Shown here piece after piece: positions 9,939 through 19,347 of a stretch of 64,000 nucleotides of DNA. Position numbers and translations under genes: made by a program. This stretch comes from Erysipelothrix sp. HDW6A (GTDB lineage Bacteria > Bacillota_I > Bacilli_A > Erysipelotrichales > Erysipelotrichaceae), in assembly GCF_011400295.1 (NCBI RefSeq), contig NZ_CP049859.1, forward strand, positions 1,364,001 to 1,428,000. The letters run 5' to 3'. Below the pieces are notes generated by a model, which did no database searches, was not told where the DNA came from, and worked only from the letters and a program-made list of their open reading frames with translations. Each line of letters opens with the position of its first letter. Position 1 is the stretch's first letter.

Positions 9939-10008
9939 TGTAATTCCTCCTTTACCTAATTATATCACTTATAGATAAGATACAATTGAATATACCTCTA
10001 TAAAAACA

Positions 10009-10043
10009 CCCCAGTATCAAGTTTGGGGACGTGAATACTGGGG
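10009..10043 (-). terminator. Hairpin terminator after the GNAT gene
   Basis: CCCCAGTAT/ATACTGGGG, a 9-bp GC-rich stem with a 17-base loop. Read leftward it is followed by TGTTTTTA. It lies about 70 bp past the acetyltransferase stop. Confidence 0.7.
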
Positions 10044-10111
10044 CAATATTAACTAATGTTAACTAAAGTATAACACAAGTTAATTGTTTATATATATTTA
10101 AGGCTTACTTT

Positions 10112-10387
10112 TTATTTCTTTAGTACATCTGAATATTCAGCTTTACGTTTAAATTCCTGAGCTGCGAAAGGACAAAGTGGCATTATTACTTTATTGATTT
10201 CACGTGCTAAGTCGACTACATGTTTTACAAGGTCTTCTGCAATTCCTTGTCCACGATAGTCAGGATTTACATAGGTGTGATCGATAATTAATATGTTCTC
10301 ACCTGCTTGTTGGTAAGTAACCTCACCAATTTCATCACCATTATCATTTAATACATAAAATCTTTTCTCCCCTGCTAATATTTTCAT
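10112..10387 (-). CDS. Small GNAT-like N-acetyltransferase (YjdJ/COG2388 type)
   Basis: 91 residues, the usual length of the minimal GNAT group COG2388. The acetyl-CoA loop is visible as YVNPDYRGQGIAEDLVKHVV (residues ~39-58), followed by the conserved VIMPLCPFAAQEFKR, where PLCPFA is the group's hallmark. Substrate is unknown. An AGGAGG site precedes the ATG. Confidence 0.85.
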   Translation of the reverse strand: MKILAGEKRFYVLNDNGDEIGEVTYQQAGENILIIDHTYVNPDYRGQGIAEDLVKHVVDLAREINKVIMPLCPFAAQEFKRKAEYSDVLKK

Positions 10388-10461
10388 ACTATATCCTCCT
10401 ATGAAATTATTATATCATCAATCATTAATATCTTAAACGATTGTTTAAATATTAAACAAAA

Positions 10462-11733
10462 TTAATCAACATCGTAATCTTTCTTTCTACCTGGGTATAG
10501 TACATTACGTCTTTTTGCATCAAAGTTTTCTGTATCTTTATCCATTACTGCACTTGCTCTCTTAATAACATTGTAGCCAAACTTATCACGGAGCTTGTCA
10601 ATCGTATCATCGATTATAGCTTGTTTTTGATTGGATTCTTTTGTGTTTTCAAAGATAGATATTTGTTCGAATTCGGGATTATCAATAAGATTTGAAACAC
10701 TGATTCCAATACTACGAAGTGGAATATTAAAAGTATAGTTCTCTTCTAAGAGCATCATTGCAGTTTTTAGTATTTCAGTACTGTTGTTTGTTGCTTTAGA
10801 TATTCGTTTTTGTCGTGTAATCGTGACTAATTGAATATCTCGCAGAGAAATTGAAATGGTAAAACCTTTCATTTTTTCATCATGCAGTCGTGAAGCTACA
10901 CTGTCAGCAAGGTGTCTGAAAATTATCTTCGCTTGATGGTTTGTATTTATATCGTGAGGTGGAGTTGTACTATTGCCAATACTTTTTGGAGCTGGCATAA
11001 CACCTGAGTAATCGACATCCCCCTCTTCTATACCATTAGCAAATTCCCACATCTGCAATCCTTTAACACCAAAATGCTTTTCTAGCTTCTTTACAGAACT
11101 TGTTGCAAGATCACCAATGGTATAAATACCCAATGCATTTAATTTCGGTGTCGTTTGCTTTCCAACATATAATAATTCACTGACTGGGAGCGGCCAAACA
11201 ATTTCTTTGTAGTTTGATCGAGTAATAATGGTCATACCACTTGGTTTGATTAAATCACTTCCAAGTTTCGCAAACACTTTATTCCAACTAACACCTACAG
11301 ATACTGTCAGTCCATACTCTTCTAATACTCGCCTTTGCATCTCATACGCTAAATCATAAGGTTTACCAAACAAATGATAGGATTCAGTGACATCAATCCA
11401 TGCTTCGTCCGCTCCATAAGATTCGACTTTATCTGTATATTCACGATAAATATCCTTAACTTTACTGGTGTAGTACATGTACAAATCTGAATGTGGAGTC
11501 ACAACAACTAAATGAGGACATTTCTTCTTAGCATCTCTTAAGGTTTCTGCTGTCTGAACTCCGTACTCTTTCGCCTTAAGATTTCTAGCTAGGACAATTC
11601 CACTTCTACTTTTCTCATCACCGCCAACACACATCGCAACGTTTCTTAACTCCGGATTCATCATTTCTTCAATTTGAGCGAAACAATGATTAATATCGAT
11701 ATGAAAAATAATTCTATCTTTAATCTCACTCAT
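10462..11733 (-). CDS. dinB: Y-family DNA polymerase (DinB/Pol IV-like)
   Basis: This 423-residue translesion polymerase begins HIDINHCFAQIEEMMNPELR. Against E. coli Pol IV the metal ligand Asp8 and the steric-gate Phe are kept, but the second Asp of DMD is Asn and the next residues are His-Cys. The second catalytic pair is SYGADEAWIDVT (usually S-L/I-DE). The clamp-binding motif QISIF lies near residue 360. It would copy past DNA damage in the cytoplasm. The altered motif places it in a divergent DinB subgroup. There is no LexA-like site I can confirm. Confidence 0.85.
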   Translation of the reverse strand: MSEIKDRIIFHIDINHCFAQIEEMMNPELRNVAMCVGGDEKSRSGIVLARNLKAKEYGVQTAETLRDAKKKCPHLVVVTPHSDLYMYYTSKVKDIYREYTDKVESYGADEAWIDVTESYHLFGKPYDLAYEMQRRVLEEYGLTVSVGVSWNKVFAKLGSDLIKPSGMTIITRSNYKEIVWPLPVSELLYVGKQTTPKLNALGIYTIGDLATSSVKKLEKHFGVKGLQMWEFANGIEEGDVDYSGVMPAPKSIGNSTTPPHDINTNHQAKIIFRHLADSVASRLHDEKMKGFTISISLRDIQLVTITRQKRISKATNNSTEILKTAMMLLEENYTFNIPLRSIGISVSNLIDNPEFEQISIFENTKESNQKQAIIDDTIDKLRDKFGYNVIKRASAVMDKDTENFDAKRRNVLYPGRKKDYDVD

Positions 11734-11823
11734 TGTTTCACCTCATTTCTTTATCACTATTATACACACGAAATGTATAGTTTTTTGATTTATTCTCTGA
11801 AACATGGTTTTTCCTAAATTTCA

Positions 11824-11852
11824 TTGTTATATTATTCTATCTAGCATATAAT
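11824..11852 (+). promoter_or_regulatory. SigA-type promoter of the amino-acid permease
   Basis: TTGTTA, a 17-base spacer, TATAAT, about 25 bases before the ribosome site. Confidence 0.8.
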
Positions 11853-11885
11853 TGTAGAGCTTTGTCTATATTAAAGAGGGAAACA

Positions 11886-13226
11886 ATGGATACTAAACAA
11901 CAAAAATTTGGACTCTTCACGACAATCGCTATGATTGTTGGTGTTGTCATCGGTTCAGGAATATTTTTTAAGGCAGATGAAATACTAATTGCTGCTCAAG
12001 GAAATACACTTGTAGGTGCTTTACTACTTACAGTGGGAGCAATTGGAATTGTCTTTGGTGGATTATCAATCGCCACCTATGCACGTGAGAACAGCACTGC
12101 AGGTGGCCTAATAACTTATGTGGAAGATGCTTGGGGTAAGACTCTTGGTTATCTTTCCGGATGGTTTCAAGCTATTTTCTACTATCCTGCAATCATTGCT
12201 GTACTAAGTTGGATTGCAGCGGTTTACTTAGGAATAATATTTAACATTACAAATCCGGAAGATTATCGACTCTGGTTAATTACACTGATCATTATCGCAA
12301 GTTCATTTGGACTCAATATCTTAAATACTTATGCAGCAGGTAAATTTCAAAATATTACCTTAATTATTAAAATAGCGTCGTTGCTTCTTATTTCTTTTGC
12401 AGCATTATTCTTAGGTGATAAACAGAACTTCATCGCTGACTCTACAAAAAATATAGAATTGAATTCTGGAATATTCGTTGGTCTTATAGCATGTGCTTTC
12501 TCGTACGATGGATGGTTTGTTGCCCCTACGATTGCTCATGAAATTAAAGATCCTAAACGAAACCTGAGTCGTGCTCTCGTTCTCGCTCCACTAATTATTC
12601 TTGTTGTTTATCTAATATACTTTATTGGCGTCTCAACCTATCTTGGAGCAGATACTGTAATTGAGCTAGGCGACCAATCCGTTGGTGTTATGGCTCAGTC
12701 TCTATTTGGAAAATATGGTGGCCAGTTTATATATGTATGTGTTGTTATTTCAATTCTAGGATCTATTAACGGTTTAGTGCTTAGCTACATTCGACTTCCC
12801 TATTCATTAGCATTAAGAGATCGTTTCCCAGCATCATCAACATTTAAGAAAATGAATACTAATTATAGCATTCCATTAAACTCTGCATGGTTAACAATAT
12901 TCCTTGTATTATCTTGGATTGGTTTACATGCTCTCAGTGTTTTTAAAATTAATATTCTTGGTTTAAACTTCTCATTCCTTCAAATCGATAGTTTACCGAT
13001 TGTATTAACTTACTTCTTCTATGTATCACTTTATATTGCACTAATAAGAAAACAAATTAAAACAAAACAGTATAGCTTTAGAGATGGTATCTTATACCCT
13101 GCTTTAGCAACTCTTGGAGCATCACTTGTTCTCTATGGAGGGCTCACACAACCAGGAGTTCTCATTTATTTCTTTATTTCCTTTGCAGGAATTGCAGTTG
13201 GATACCTATTTATGCATAAAGACTAA
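11886..13226 (+). CDS. APC-family amino-acid permease
   Basis: I start it at ATG 11886, five bases after AAAGAGGG, giving 446 residues; an in-frame TTG at 11862 lies upstream of this site. It is a ~12-helix protein whose first helix carries the APC substrate loop VGVVIGSGIFFKADEI. FVGLIACAFSYDGWFVAPTI near 200 and HEIKDPKRNLSRAL are typical of the L-type/SteT-like branch. It would move neutral amino acids across the membrane, by exchange or with protons. Exact substrate cannot be told. Single gene with its own promoter and terminator. Confidence 0.88.
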   Translation: MDTKQQKFGLFTTIAMIVGVVIGSGIFFKADEILIAAQGNTLVGALLLTVGAIGIVFGGLSIATYARENSTAGGLITYVEDAWGKTLGYLSGWFQAIFYYPAIIAVLSWIAAVYLGIIFNITNPEDYRLWLITLIIIASSFGLNILNTYAAGKFQNITLIIKIASLLLISFAALFLGDKQNFIADSTKNIELNSGIFVGLIACAFSYDGWFVAPTIAHEIKDPKRNLSRALVLAPLIILVVYLIYFIGVSTYLGADTVIELGDQSVGVMAQSLFGKYGGQFIYVCVVISILGSINGLVLSYIRLPYSLALRDRFPASSTFKKMNTNYSIPLNSAWLTIFLVLSWIGLHALSVFKINILGLNFSFLQIDSLPIVLTYFFYVSLYIALIRKQIKTKQYSFRDGILYPALATLGASLVLYGGLTQPGVLIYFFISFAGIAVGYLFMHKD

Positions 13227-13229
13227 AAA

Positions 13230-13258
13230 AGAGCGTTTCATCAAGAAACACTCTTTTC
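13230..13258. terminator. Bidirectional terminator
   Basis: AGAGCGTTTC/GAAACACTCT stem with one mismatch, A run on the left and T-rich on the right, between the convergent permease and the 61-residue gene. Confidence 0.75.
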
Positions 13259-13266
13259 TTTTATCA

Positions 13267-13452
13267 TTATTTCTTAAAAACTTCTTTTGCTTTTTCAACT
13301 AAATCTTCAGTTGCTTCTTTTACATCATCAACTGCATCAGTAGTTTTTTCTTTAGCATCTTCGGCGAGGTCTTTGGCTTTATCAACAACATCTTCTGCAG
13401 AGTCTTTGACTTTGTCCATTGCCTCTTTTGCTTTATCTAAAATATCATTCAT
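13267..13452 (-). CDS. 61-residue amphipathic repeat protein (LEA/apolipoprotein-like)
   Basis: The protein is nearly all Lys, Asp, Glu, Ala and Val. Units of about 11 residues with an AKxxAED-like pattern (DKAKEAMDKVK, DKAKDLAEDAK, EKAKEVFKK) predict one long charged amphipathic helix or coiled coil, as in LEA-type or CsbD-neighbouring stress proteins. No signal peptide or membrane segment. It has a strong ribosome site (AAGGGAGGG). Low complexity makes homology unreliable; a role in stress or membrane surface binding is only a guess. Confidence 0.7.
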   Translation of the reverse strand: MNDILDKAKEAMDKVKDSAEDVVDKAKDLAEDAKEKTTDAVDDVKEATEDLVEKAKEVFKK

Positions 13453-13505
13453 CTTACAACCCTCCCTTAATCATAGTATAAAACGATTTGGGAAGTTTTT
13501 TCAAG

Positions 13506-14225
13506 TTAAACGATTTCAATATTATGATAATAGTTTTGAACGTCTTCTACTTCATCAAGCATAGCAATCATTTTTTCATACATCGGCATATCTTCTTCAG
13601 ATAGCGTGACATACTCGTGAGCTAAGTAAGTAATCTCTAATACATCAAAATTTATTTCACCTAGTTTTTCTTCAATTGCATCTTTAGCTTTATGAAGACT
13701 TGAAGGTTCTACAGTTACAGTGATTGTGCCTTCTTCAAGTTCAATATCTTGAAGTTCAACATCATTCTCCAAGAGAACTTCCATAATTAATTCTTCGTCA
13801 TCATAAGCAAACGAGAGAAGTCCTACATGGTCATAACCGTGCATTACAGAACCATTAACACCCATCTTACCTTTAGACTTAGTAAAGCAGTTACGTACTT
13901 CACTAACCGTTCTATTATCGTTATCCGTTAAGCACTCAACAATAAATGTCGAAGCACCAGGTCCAAACCCTTCATAAACTACTGAATGGTAGCTTTCATC
14001 AGAACCACCTTTTGCTTTATCGATTGCACGTTTAATTACGTCAGCAGGAACTTGTTTTGCTCTTGCCTCATCAATCATACGCTTCAATCCAACATTCATT
14101 TCTGGATCAGGAACTCCAGCTTTTGCTGCCATGTAGATTTCCTTACCATAACGTGAATATACCTTTGTTTTTGCTGCGGCTGTTTTAGCCATTGATGCTT
14201 TACGAACTTCAAATGCGCGTCCCAT
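13506..14225 (-). CDS. YebC/PmpR-family protein
   Basis: This 239-residue YebC-family protein has the usual N-terminus (MGRAFEVRKASMAKTAAAKT), then SRYGKEIYMAAKAG and AIDKAKGG, and VVYEGFGPG at the domain junction. YebC proteins are described as DNA-binding regulators and, more recently, as ribosome-associated helpers for proline-rich stretches. Which applies here is unknown. The form matches the YeeN/YeeI branch rather than the main YebC branch. It lies 18 bp after pheT and may be cotranscribed. Confidence 0.93.
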   Translation of the reverse strand: MGRAFEVRKASMAKTAAAKTKVYSRYGKEIYMAAKAGVPDPEMNVGLKRMIDEARAKQVPADVIKRAIDKAKGGSDESYHSVVYEGFGPGASTFIVECLTDNDNRTVSEVRNCFTKSKGKMGVNGSVMHGYDHVGLLSFAYDDEELIMEVLLENDVELQDIELEEGTITVTVEPSSLHKAKDAIEEKLGEINFDVLEITYLAHEYVTLSEEDMPMYEKMIAMLDEVEDVQNYYHNIEIV

Positions 14226-14243
14226 ATATCTTATCTCCTGTTT

Positions 14244-16616
14244 CTATCGTATCTCAACATTTAGTTTTTCAACAAGTAATGTTTCTATCTGATTCATTAT
14301 ATCATTAATTTCTTCAACTTCTAAAGTGCGATTTTGACCAAAGCTTAATTCTAAGGCAATAGATTTCTTATCTCCAAGTTTCTCAGATTCAAAAACATCA
14401 AAGACATTTAATCCTACTAAGTAACGTTTCGAACCTTTTTCAATTAATTGAATTAAGTCTTGAACAACAACATCTTTATCACAAAGAATAGATAAGTCTC
14501 TAGTAACAACAGGATACTTAGAAATTGCTGTTGCTTTAATTTGACCGGATTTACGTGATAATAGTGCATCTAAATCAATCTCACAGTAAACTGCATCTGA
14601 TAAATCATTAGCAGCTACTACTGTTGGATGAAGATGTCCTAGAGTCCCGATTACTTGACGATCTAATGTAATAACAGCACTTTTGAATGGGTGCATTACA
14701 TGAGTATCAAGGTCTTTTGTTGTAAAACCAATACGTTTACTTTGATAACCAAGCTTATCAAGAAGTGATAACACCATACCCTTTAGAGTATAGAAATCTA
14801 ATTTAACGGCTGCTTTAGTCCAATTTTCTTGACCAACAACTCCTTGTCCAATAAGCGCAAGACGTGTAGAATTCTTCTCTTTAGAATAAATTCTGCTATG
14901 TTCGAAATATAAACCATCTTGTATCTTATGTGAGTTATTGTATGCTAATGTCTCCAACATTGAAGGATAGAGTTGATTACGAATAAATGCTCGTTTATCA
15001 CTCATTGGACTCATTAATGATACGGGTTCACCCAATGCCATAAAGCCTTTTGTAAATGATTCTTCAACAAGAGTGTAACTATTAATTTGATTCGCACCAA
15101 AACCTAGTAACACAGATTCGATTAATCTAATAGTTCTTTGAAGTGGTGTTAATGTTCCCATTGTTAAATCAAGTAGTGGTAATGTCTCTTCTAAGACATC
15201 ATAACCAACGATTCGAATTACTTCTTCAATAAGATCAACATCAAGTTCGATATCACGACGATAAGATGGAATAGTACATGTAATCTCATCACCATTGACT
15301 GTTGGTTCAAAATTAAGTCTCTCAAAGACGTTTACAAGCGTTTCTAGAGATAAAGCTGTTCCAAGGTAGTCATTGACTCGTTTTAAGCCAACTGACACCT
15401 GTGGAGCTTTAAAACCGATGACACCATACTTAACAGTCTCTTCAAGTCCATCTGCATCAGCATATTCTTTAAGAAGATGAACAGAACGAGCAATAGCAAG
15501 TTCTAAACCTAATGGATCCATTGGTTTTGTAAAGCGTGCTGAAGACTCTGAGAAAATACCCAAGCGTGTTGATGTCTTACGTACAGACACATTATTAAAA
15601 CGTGCTGCTTCAATAATAATTCCACGAGTATTATCGGTAATCATTGAATTTCCTAGACCCATGATACCAGCAATCCCAACAGGAGTATCTCCGTTCATGA
15701 TGACTAAGTCACCTTTTTGTAAGGTGTATTCTTTTTCATCTAAAGCGAGATACGTTCCTTCAACATCATCTTTTACTGTTAATGATTGGTTTGCAAGGAA
15801 ATCAATATCATAGTAATGAAGTGGTTGCCCAGTTTCTAGCATTACTAAGTTAGAGATATCAACAACATTATTAATAGGTTTAATCCCTGATGCAATTAAT
15901 ACTTCACGAATCCATAATGGAGATTGTTTAATTGTAACTTTATTAACGACTTTTCCATAAAACGATGTCGCTTTCTCTGTTTCTGATCCAGTAGTAAGCG
16001 ATGTTTTTGAACCTTCATCTTCTGTACCATCAAGTGTAGGTAATGAAACACTTCTTTCAAATATTGCCCCTACTTCTTTTGCAACAGCAAACATGGATAA
16101 GAAGTCAGAACGGTTAGGTGTTTGTGAAACATCTAGTATTTCATCATCCATACCTAAAGCAACTGCTGGGTTTGATCCAGGTTCTGCTGGTTCTAAAACT
16201 ACAATTCCTTCTTTTTGTTCTTCTGTTTGATATTTCTCAGCAACTCCGAGTTCATTAAGAGAACAAATCATACCTCGTGATTCAACACCACGGATGCTTG
16301 TTTCTTTAATTGATAAACGAGGAAGTTCTGCACCAACAAGTGCTACAACAACATATTGGTCCTTCGCAATATTCGCTGCACCACAAACAATCTGTTCAAC
16401 ATGCGACCCAACATTAACTTGAGTAACATGTAAATGATCACTGTCTGGGTGTGGAACACATTCTAAAACATGTCCTACAACTAATTGAGTACCTTGAATA
16501 ATTGTAGAAATACCTTCAACTTCAAGTCCTGCATTGGTAAGACGGTCTGCAATTTCTTCTGTGCTAATGCCGTCTAAGTTAACATAGCGTTCTAATAATT
16601 TTCGACTAACTAACAT
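14244..16616 (-). CDS. pheT: Phenylalanyl-tRNA synthetase beta subunit
   Basis: A 790-residue full-length bacterial PheT. Domains in order: EMAP-II-like tRNA-binding domain (residues ~40-150, with VGHVLECVPHPDSDHLHVTQ), B3/B4 editing domain, B5 (~400-475), the catalytic-like core and the C-terminal ferredoxin-like anticodon-binding domain (YPVVTRDLSILCDKDVVVQD, ~700 on). With PheS it forms the alpha2beta2 enzyme charging tRNA-Phe. It begins 11 bp after pheS and shares its T-box control. Confidence 0.98.
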   Translation of the reverse strand: MLVSRKLLERYVNLDGISTEEIADRLTNAGLEVEGISTIIQGTQLVVGHVLECVPHPDSDHLHVTQVNVGSHVEQIVCGAANIAKDQYVVVALVGAELPRLSIKETSIRGVESRGMICSLNELGVAEKYQTEEQKEGIVVLEPAEPGSNPAVALGMDDEILDVSQTPNRSDFLSMFAVAKEVGAIFERSVSLPTLDGTEDEGSKTSLTTGSETEKATSFYGKVVNKVTIKQSPLWIREVLIASGIKPINNVVDISNLVMLETGQPLHYYDIDFLANQSLTVKDDVEGTYLALDEKEYTLQKGDLVIMNGDTPVGIAGIMGLGNSMITDNTRGIIIEAARFNNVSVRKTSTRLGIFSESSARFTKPMDPLGLELAIARSVHLLKEYADADGLEETVKYGVIGFKAPQVSVGLKRVNDYLGTALSLETLVNVFERLNFEPTVNGDEITCTIPSYRRDIELDVDLIEEVIRIVGYDVLEETLPLLDLTMGTLTPLQRTIRLIESVLLGFGANQINSYTLVEESFTKGFMALGEPVSLMSPMSDKRAFIRNQLYPSMLETLAYNNSHKIQDGLYFEHSRIYSKEKNSTRLALIGQGVVGQENWTKAAVKLDFYTLKGMVLSLLDKLGYQSKRIGFTTKDLDTHVMHPFKSAVITLDRQVIGTLGHLHPTVVAANDLSDAVYCEIDLDALLSRKSGQIKATAISKYPVVTRDLSILCDKDVVVQDLIQLIEKGSKRYLVGLNVFDVFESEKLGDKKSIALELSFGQNRTLEVEEINDIMNQIETLLVEKLNVEIR

Positions 16617-16627
16617 AATTTCCTCTC

Positions 16628-17659
16628 CTACTCGTAACGTTTAAATTGCTCAATAAAGCGTTTATCATTTGTATAGAATGAACGGATATCTTCAATACCG
16701 TACTTAAGCATTGCGATACGTTCAACCCCTGCTCCAAATGCAAAACCAGTAAGTGTTGGGTCTGTATATCCTGCATCTCTTAATACATGAGGATGCACCA
16801 TACCAGCACCTAGGATTTCAATCCATCCTGTATGCTTACATACATTACAACCTTTACCATTACAAATATGACAGGAAACATCAACTTCTACTGATGGCTC
16901 TGTAAATTGGAAATATGATGGTCTAAAGCGGATAACACGATCATCTCCAAACATACGTTTAGCGAATAATGACAACGTTCCTTTAAGATCACTTAATGTT
17001 ATGTTATGACCTACTACTAAGCCTTCTGTTTGAACGAATTGATGTGAATGTGTTGCATCATCGTCATCACGACGGTATACCTTACCAGGGCATATTACCT
17101 TTAATGGAATATGTGGTGCATTCTCTTCAAGAGCACGTGTTTGAATTGCAGTTGTATGCGTACGTAATAATGTGTGTTCATCAATATAAAATGTATCTTG
17201 CATTTCACGAGCTGGGTGATCTTGAGGAATGTTTGCACGTTCAAAGTTATACAAATCAAGCTCGATTTCATCACCTTCGACAACTTGATAACCCATCTCA
17301 CGGAAAACATCTTCAATTTCACGTTGAATAATAATCAATGGATTTTGAGCTCCAATTGTAAATTCCGGACCAGGAAGTGTAATATCAATTGCATCTTCCT
17401 TCATTTTTCGTTCTAAACGAATTGCTTCAAGTTCAGAAACCTTTTGTTGATATGCTGATTCAATCTTTTCTTTGACTTCATTTACTTTCTTACCAAACAT
17501 TGGACGTTCTTCATTGGATAAGTTTCGCATTTGACCCATCACTGAAGTTAGATGTCCTTTTTTACTTAAATATGCAATTCTTACTTCATTTAATTGTTCT
17601 AAAGTTTCAGCCTTATTAATAGCTTCTAACCCATTAACAATAATATCTTTCAGTTCCAT
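16628..17659 (-). CDS. pheS: Phenylalanyl-tRNA synthetase alpha subunit
   Basis: Started at ATG 17659 because AAGGGAGGAT stands in front, giving 343 residues; a TTG six codons upstream is not needed. N-terminal coiled coil (residues ~1-90), then the class II core with motif 2 around [12 protein letters not shown] and [14 protein letters not shown], and motif 3 [15 protein letters not shown] near the end. It holds the Phe and ATP site. First gene of the pheST operon under the T-box leader. Confidence 0.98.
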   Translation of the reverse strand: MELKDIIVNGLEAINKAETLEQLNEVRIAYLSKKGHLTSVMGQMRNLSNEERPMFGKKVNEVKEKIESAYQQKVSELEAIRLERKMKEDAIDITLPGPEFTIGAQNPLIIIQREIEDVFREMGYQVVEGDEIELDLYNFERANIPQDHPAREMQDTFYIDEHTLLRTHTTAIQTRALEENAPHIPLKVICPGKVYRRDDDDATHSHQFVQTEGLVVGHNITLSDLKGTLSLFAKRMFGDDRVIRFRPSYFQFTEPSVEVDVSCHICNGKGCNVCKHTGWIEILGAGMVHPHVLRDAGYTDPTLTGFAFGAGVERIAMLKYGIEDIRSFYTNDKRFIEQFKRYE

Positions 17660-17678
17660 AATATCCTCCCTTAACAAT

Positions 17679-17890
17679 AAAAAAGTACCGCACGTCCAGG
17701 AACGTCGAGCGCGGTACCATCCTGATTTATACTTGAGTATACATCTCTTATGTTCTTAACGCGAACTTACGAAGGTGATTAGCCTCTCTCTAAGGTGAAT
17801 TCATTGAGCATCTTATATGGTTTTGCAGCACCAACCACTCTCTTTAATAAGATTACTTAACTACTAGTCCTCTTCATCGATTTATACGCC
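17679..17890 (-). ncRNA. T-box riboswitch, Phe-specific
   Basis: The leader carries, 5' to 3' on the minus strand: GAAGAGGACUAGUAG (AGUA region), AGAGAG followed by a GNUG-type GGUUGGUG, then GAAUUCACC with specifier UUC (17799-17797), and the T-box core AGGAUGGUACCGCG (17723-17710). The core overlaps a terminator whose stem is GUACCGC... closing at 17685, with Us after it. Uncharged tRNA-Phe would pair UUC and the T-box bulge and turn on pheST. Confidence 0.95.
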
Positions 17891-17894
17891 TTTT

Positions 17895-17923
17895 ATTATA
17901 GCAAAAGACCGATTAGATAACAA
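17895..17923 (-). promoter_or_regulatory. SigA promoter of the pheST T-box operon
   Basis: TTGTTA, 17 bases, TATAAT, placed directly before the T-box leader. Confidence 0.85.
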
Positions 17924-18008
17924 GGAAACAATACTGAGTTAGTGGTAAAATCAGTCTAACGAAAGAATAAAGCACGATACCATACAGATTTCTTGGTTTA
18001 TCCTACGG

Positions 18009-18440
18009 TTATTCAATGATTTTTGAATAGCCAAAGGACTTTTGGTGGAACCCGTACTTCTGATAAAATTCATGAGCAGCTTTGCGCTCATCTCTCATGC
18101 CGCTATTCAAGGTCATGATATTTATTCCTTGATTTTTACACCACTTCTCAACAAACTGAAGCATTGCTTGAGCATAGCCTTTACCACGATACTTACCATC
18201 AACAACCAGTGCAAGAATACGGGCATACAGTTCATCACTTTCGAACTGATGCATAACGCAGTAGCCACACATCCCTACAATCTTACCACCAAAATCAACT
18301 CCAATAAGGTAATAACTCTTGTCTTCTAGAATACCAGTTAATCTTTTCTTGATTGAATACGGCTCACTAGGATAGCCTAAGTCACTAAAGAGTGGAGTCA
18401 GCGATTCAAAGTCATTTATCTCTATGTTTCGTACAATCAT
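18009..18440 (-). CDS. GNAT-family N-acetyltransferase
   Basis: 143 residues, one GNAT domain. The acetyl-CoA loop reads VVDGKYRGKGYAQAMLQFVE (~78-97), and the C-terminal ERKAAHEFYQKYGFHQKSFG is the usual GNAT ending. An AGGAG site precedes ATG 18440. It sits 14 bp downstream of a HAD phosphatase on the same strand, probably one transcript. Substrate unknown. Confidence 0.88.
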   Translation of the reverse strand: MIVRNIEINDFESLTPLFSDLGYPSEPYSIKKRLTGILEDKSYYLIGVDFGGKIVGMCGYCVMHQFESDELYARILALVVDGKYRGKGYAQAMLQFVEKWCKNQGINIMTLNSGMRDERKAAHEFYQKYGFHQKSFGYSKIIE

Positions 18441-18454
18441 AGTGTCTCCTAATA

Positions 18455-19309
18455 CTATTCGCGATTCGCAATATACTTCTTAATATATCGTGACCAACCA
18501 TTTTCATCATTATTATAGTCAGTTACAAACAAAGCATGCTCTTTAACATAGTCGGAAGCATTTAACATTGCTATAGAGTTTTCTGATGCCTTAAACATCT
18601 CTATATCATTCTCTCCGTCGCCTATTGTTAGGATTTGTTGATTAGCAATTTGAATCTTATTTGCAAGACGTAAAACAGCTTCTAACTTTGTAGCATCCTT
18701 ATGTGATATCTCTACATTTTTATAGTACGAAGAAGTAATATGGTAATCTTCAAAATCTGGTAAAGTATTTAAAAACTCGATAACATCATCTTTATCACTT
18801 ACAGTTCCAAAGTTTAAATGTATTTTTTCAATACCTTCACTCTCTTTTATTTTATTTACTAATGATTCTACATCTAATAACTTTCGACTTCGATTAAAGA
18901 AACGAATTACCTCTTCTCGTTCTTCTTCTGACTTTGCAACAATGTTCTTCAAAGAGTCGTTATCTGTGATAATATCGCCAAACATGGCAACTGTAATTAC
19001 GGCTTTGAAGTCTTGAAGTTGGCGAAGTAAAGGTAGTATACGGTCTTTATCCATTAATACCTTTTCAATATATTTCTCATGTTGGTGGTCATAGATTGCT
19101 GCCCCGTTCGATGTAATCGTATAACGAATAGCGTTCGTTTCCAATACATTAACAGGAAGCCCTTTTAAATGACGACTTGTAACAAGTGTTACAAAGCGAC
19201 CTTCATGATCCAACTCCTTGATATAATTGAAGTTTTCTTGCGAAATACTTCGGTCAGAGCTAAGTAATGTTCCATCAATATCTGTAGCAATTAATTTTAT
19301 TGTTTTCAT
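18455..19309 (-). CDS. HAD-superfamily Cof-type sugar phosphatase
   Basis: 284 residues, HAD subfamily IIB (Cof). Motif I is ATDIDGTLLSSD with the nucleophile Asp10 and Asp12; motif II is the Thr/Ser near VTSRH; motif III/IV is IGDGENDIEMFKASENSIAM. The family removes phosphate from sugar phosphates or flavin precursors in the cytoplasm. Many paralogues occur per genome, so the substrate is open. Confidence 0.92.
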   Translation of the reverse strand: MKTIKLIATDIDGTLLSSDRSISQENFNYIKELDHEGRFVTLVTSRHLKGLPVNVLETNAIRYTITSNGAAIYDHQHEKYIEKVLMDKDRILPLLRQLQDFKAVITVAMFGDIITDNDSLKNIVAKSEEEREEVIRFFNRSRKLLDVESLVNKIKESEGIEKIHLNFGTVSDKDDVIEFLNTLPDFEDYHITSSYYKNVEISHKDATKLEAVLRLANKIQIANQQILTIGDGENDIEMFKASENSIAMLNASDYVKEHALFVTDYNNDENGWSRYIKKYIANRE

Positions 19310-19347
19310 ACTTTCCCCTCATCCACTCTTTTAGTGTATCTACATTT

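Noticed and set aside
10049-10085. Repeated GTTAACT-like words as a CRISPR or iteron array
   Set aside because: Only two or three short, irregular copies; no spacers of equal length.
13230-13258. Hairpin as a small RNA
   Set aside because: A simple stem with A/T runs between convergent genes is explained as a terminator.
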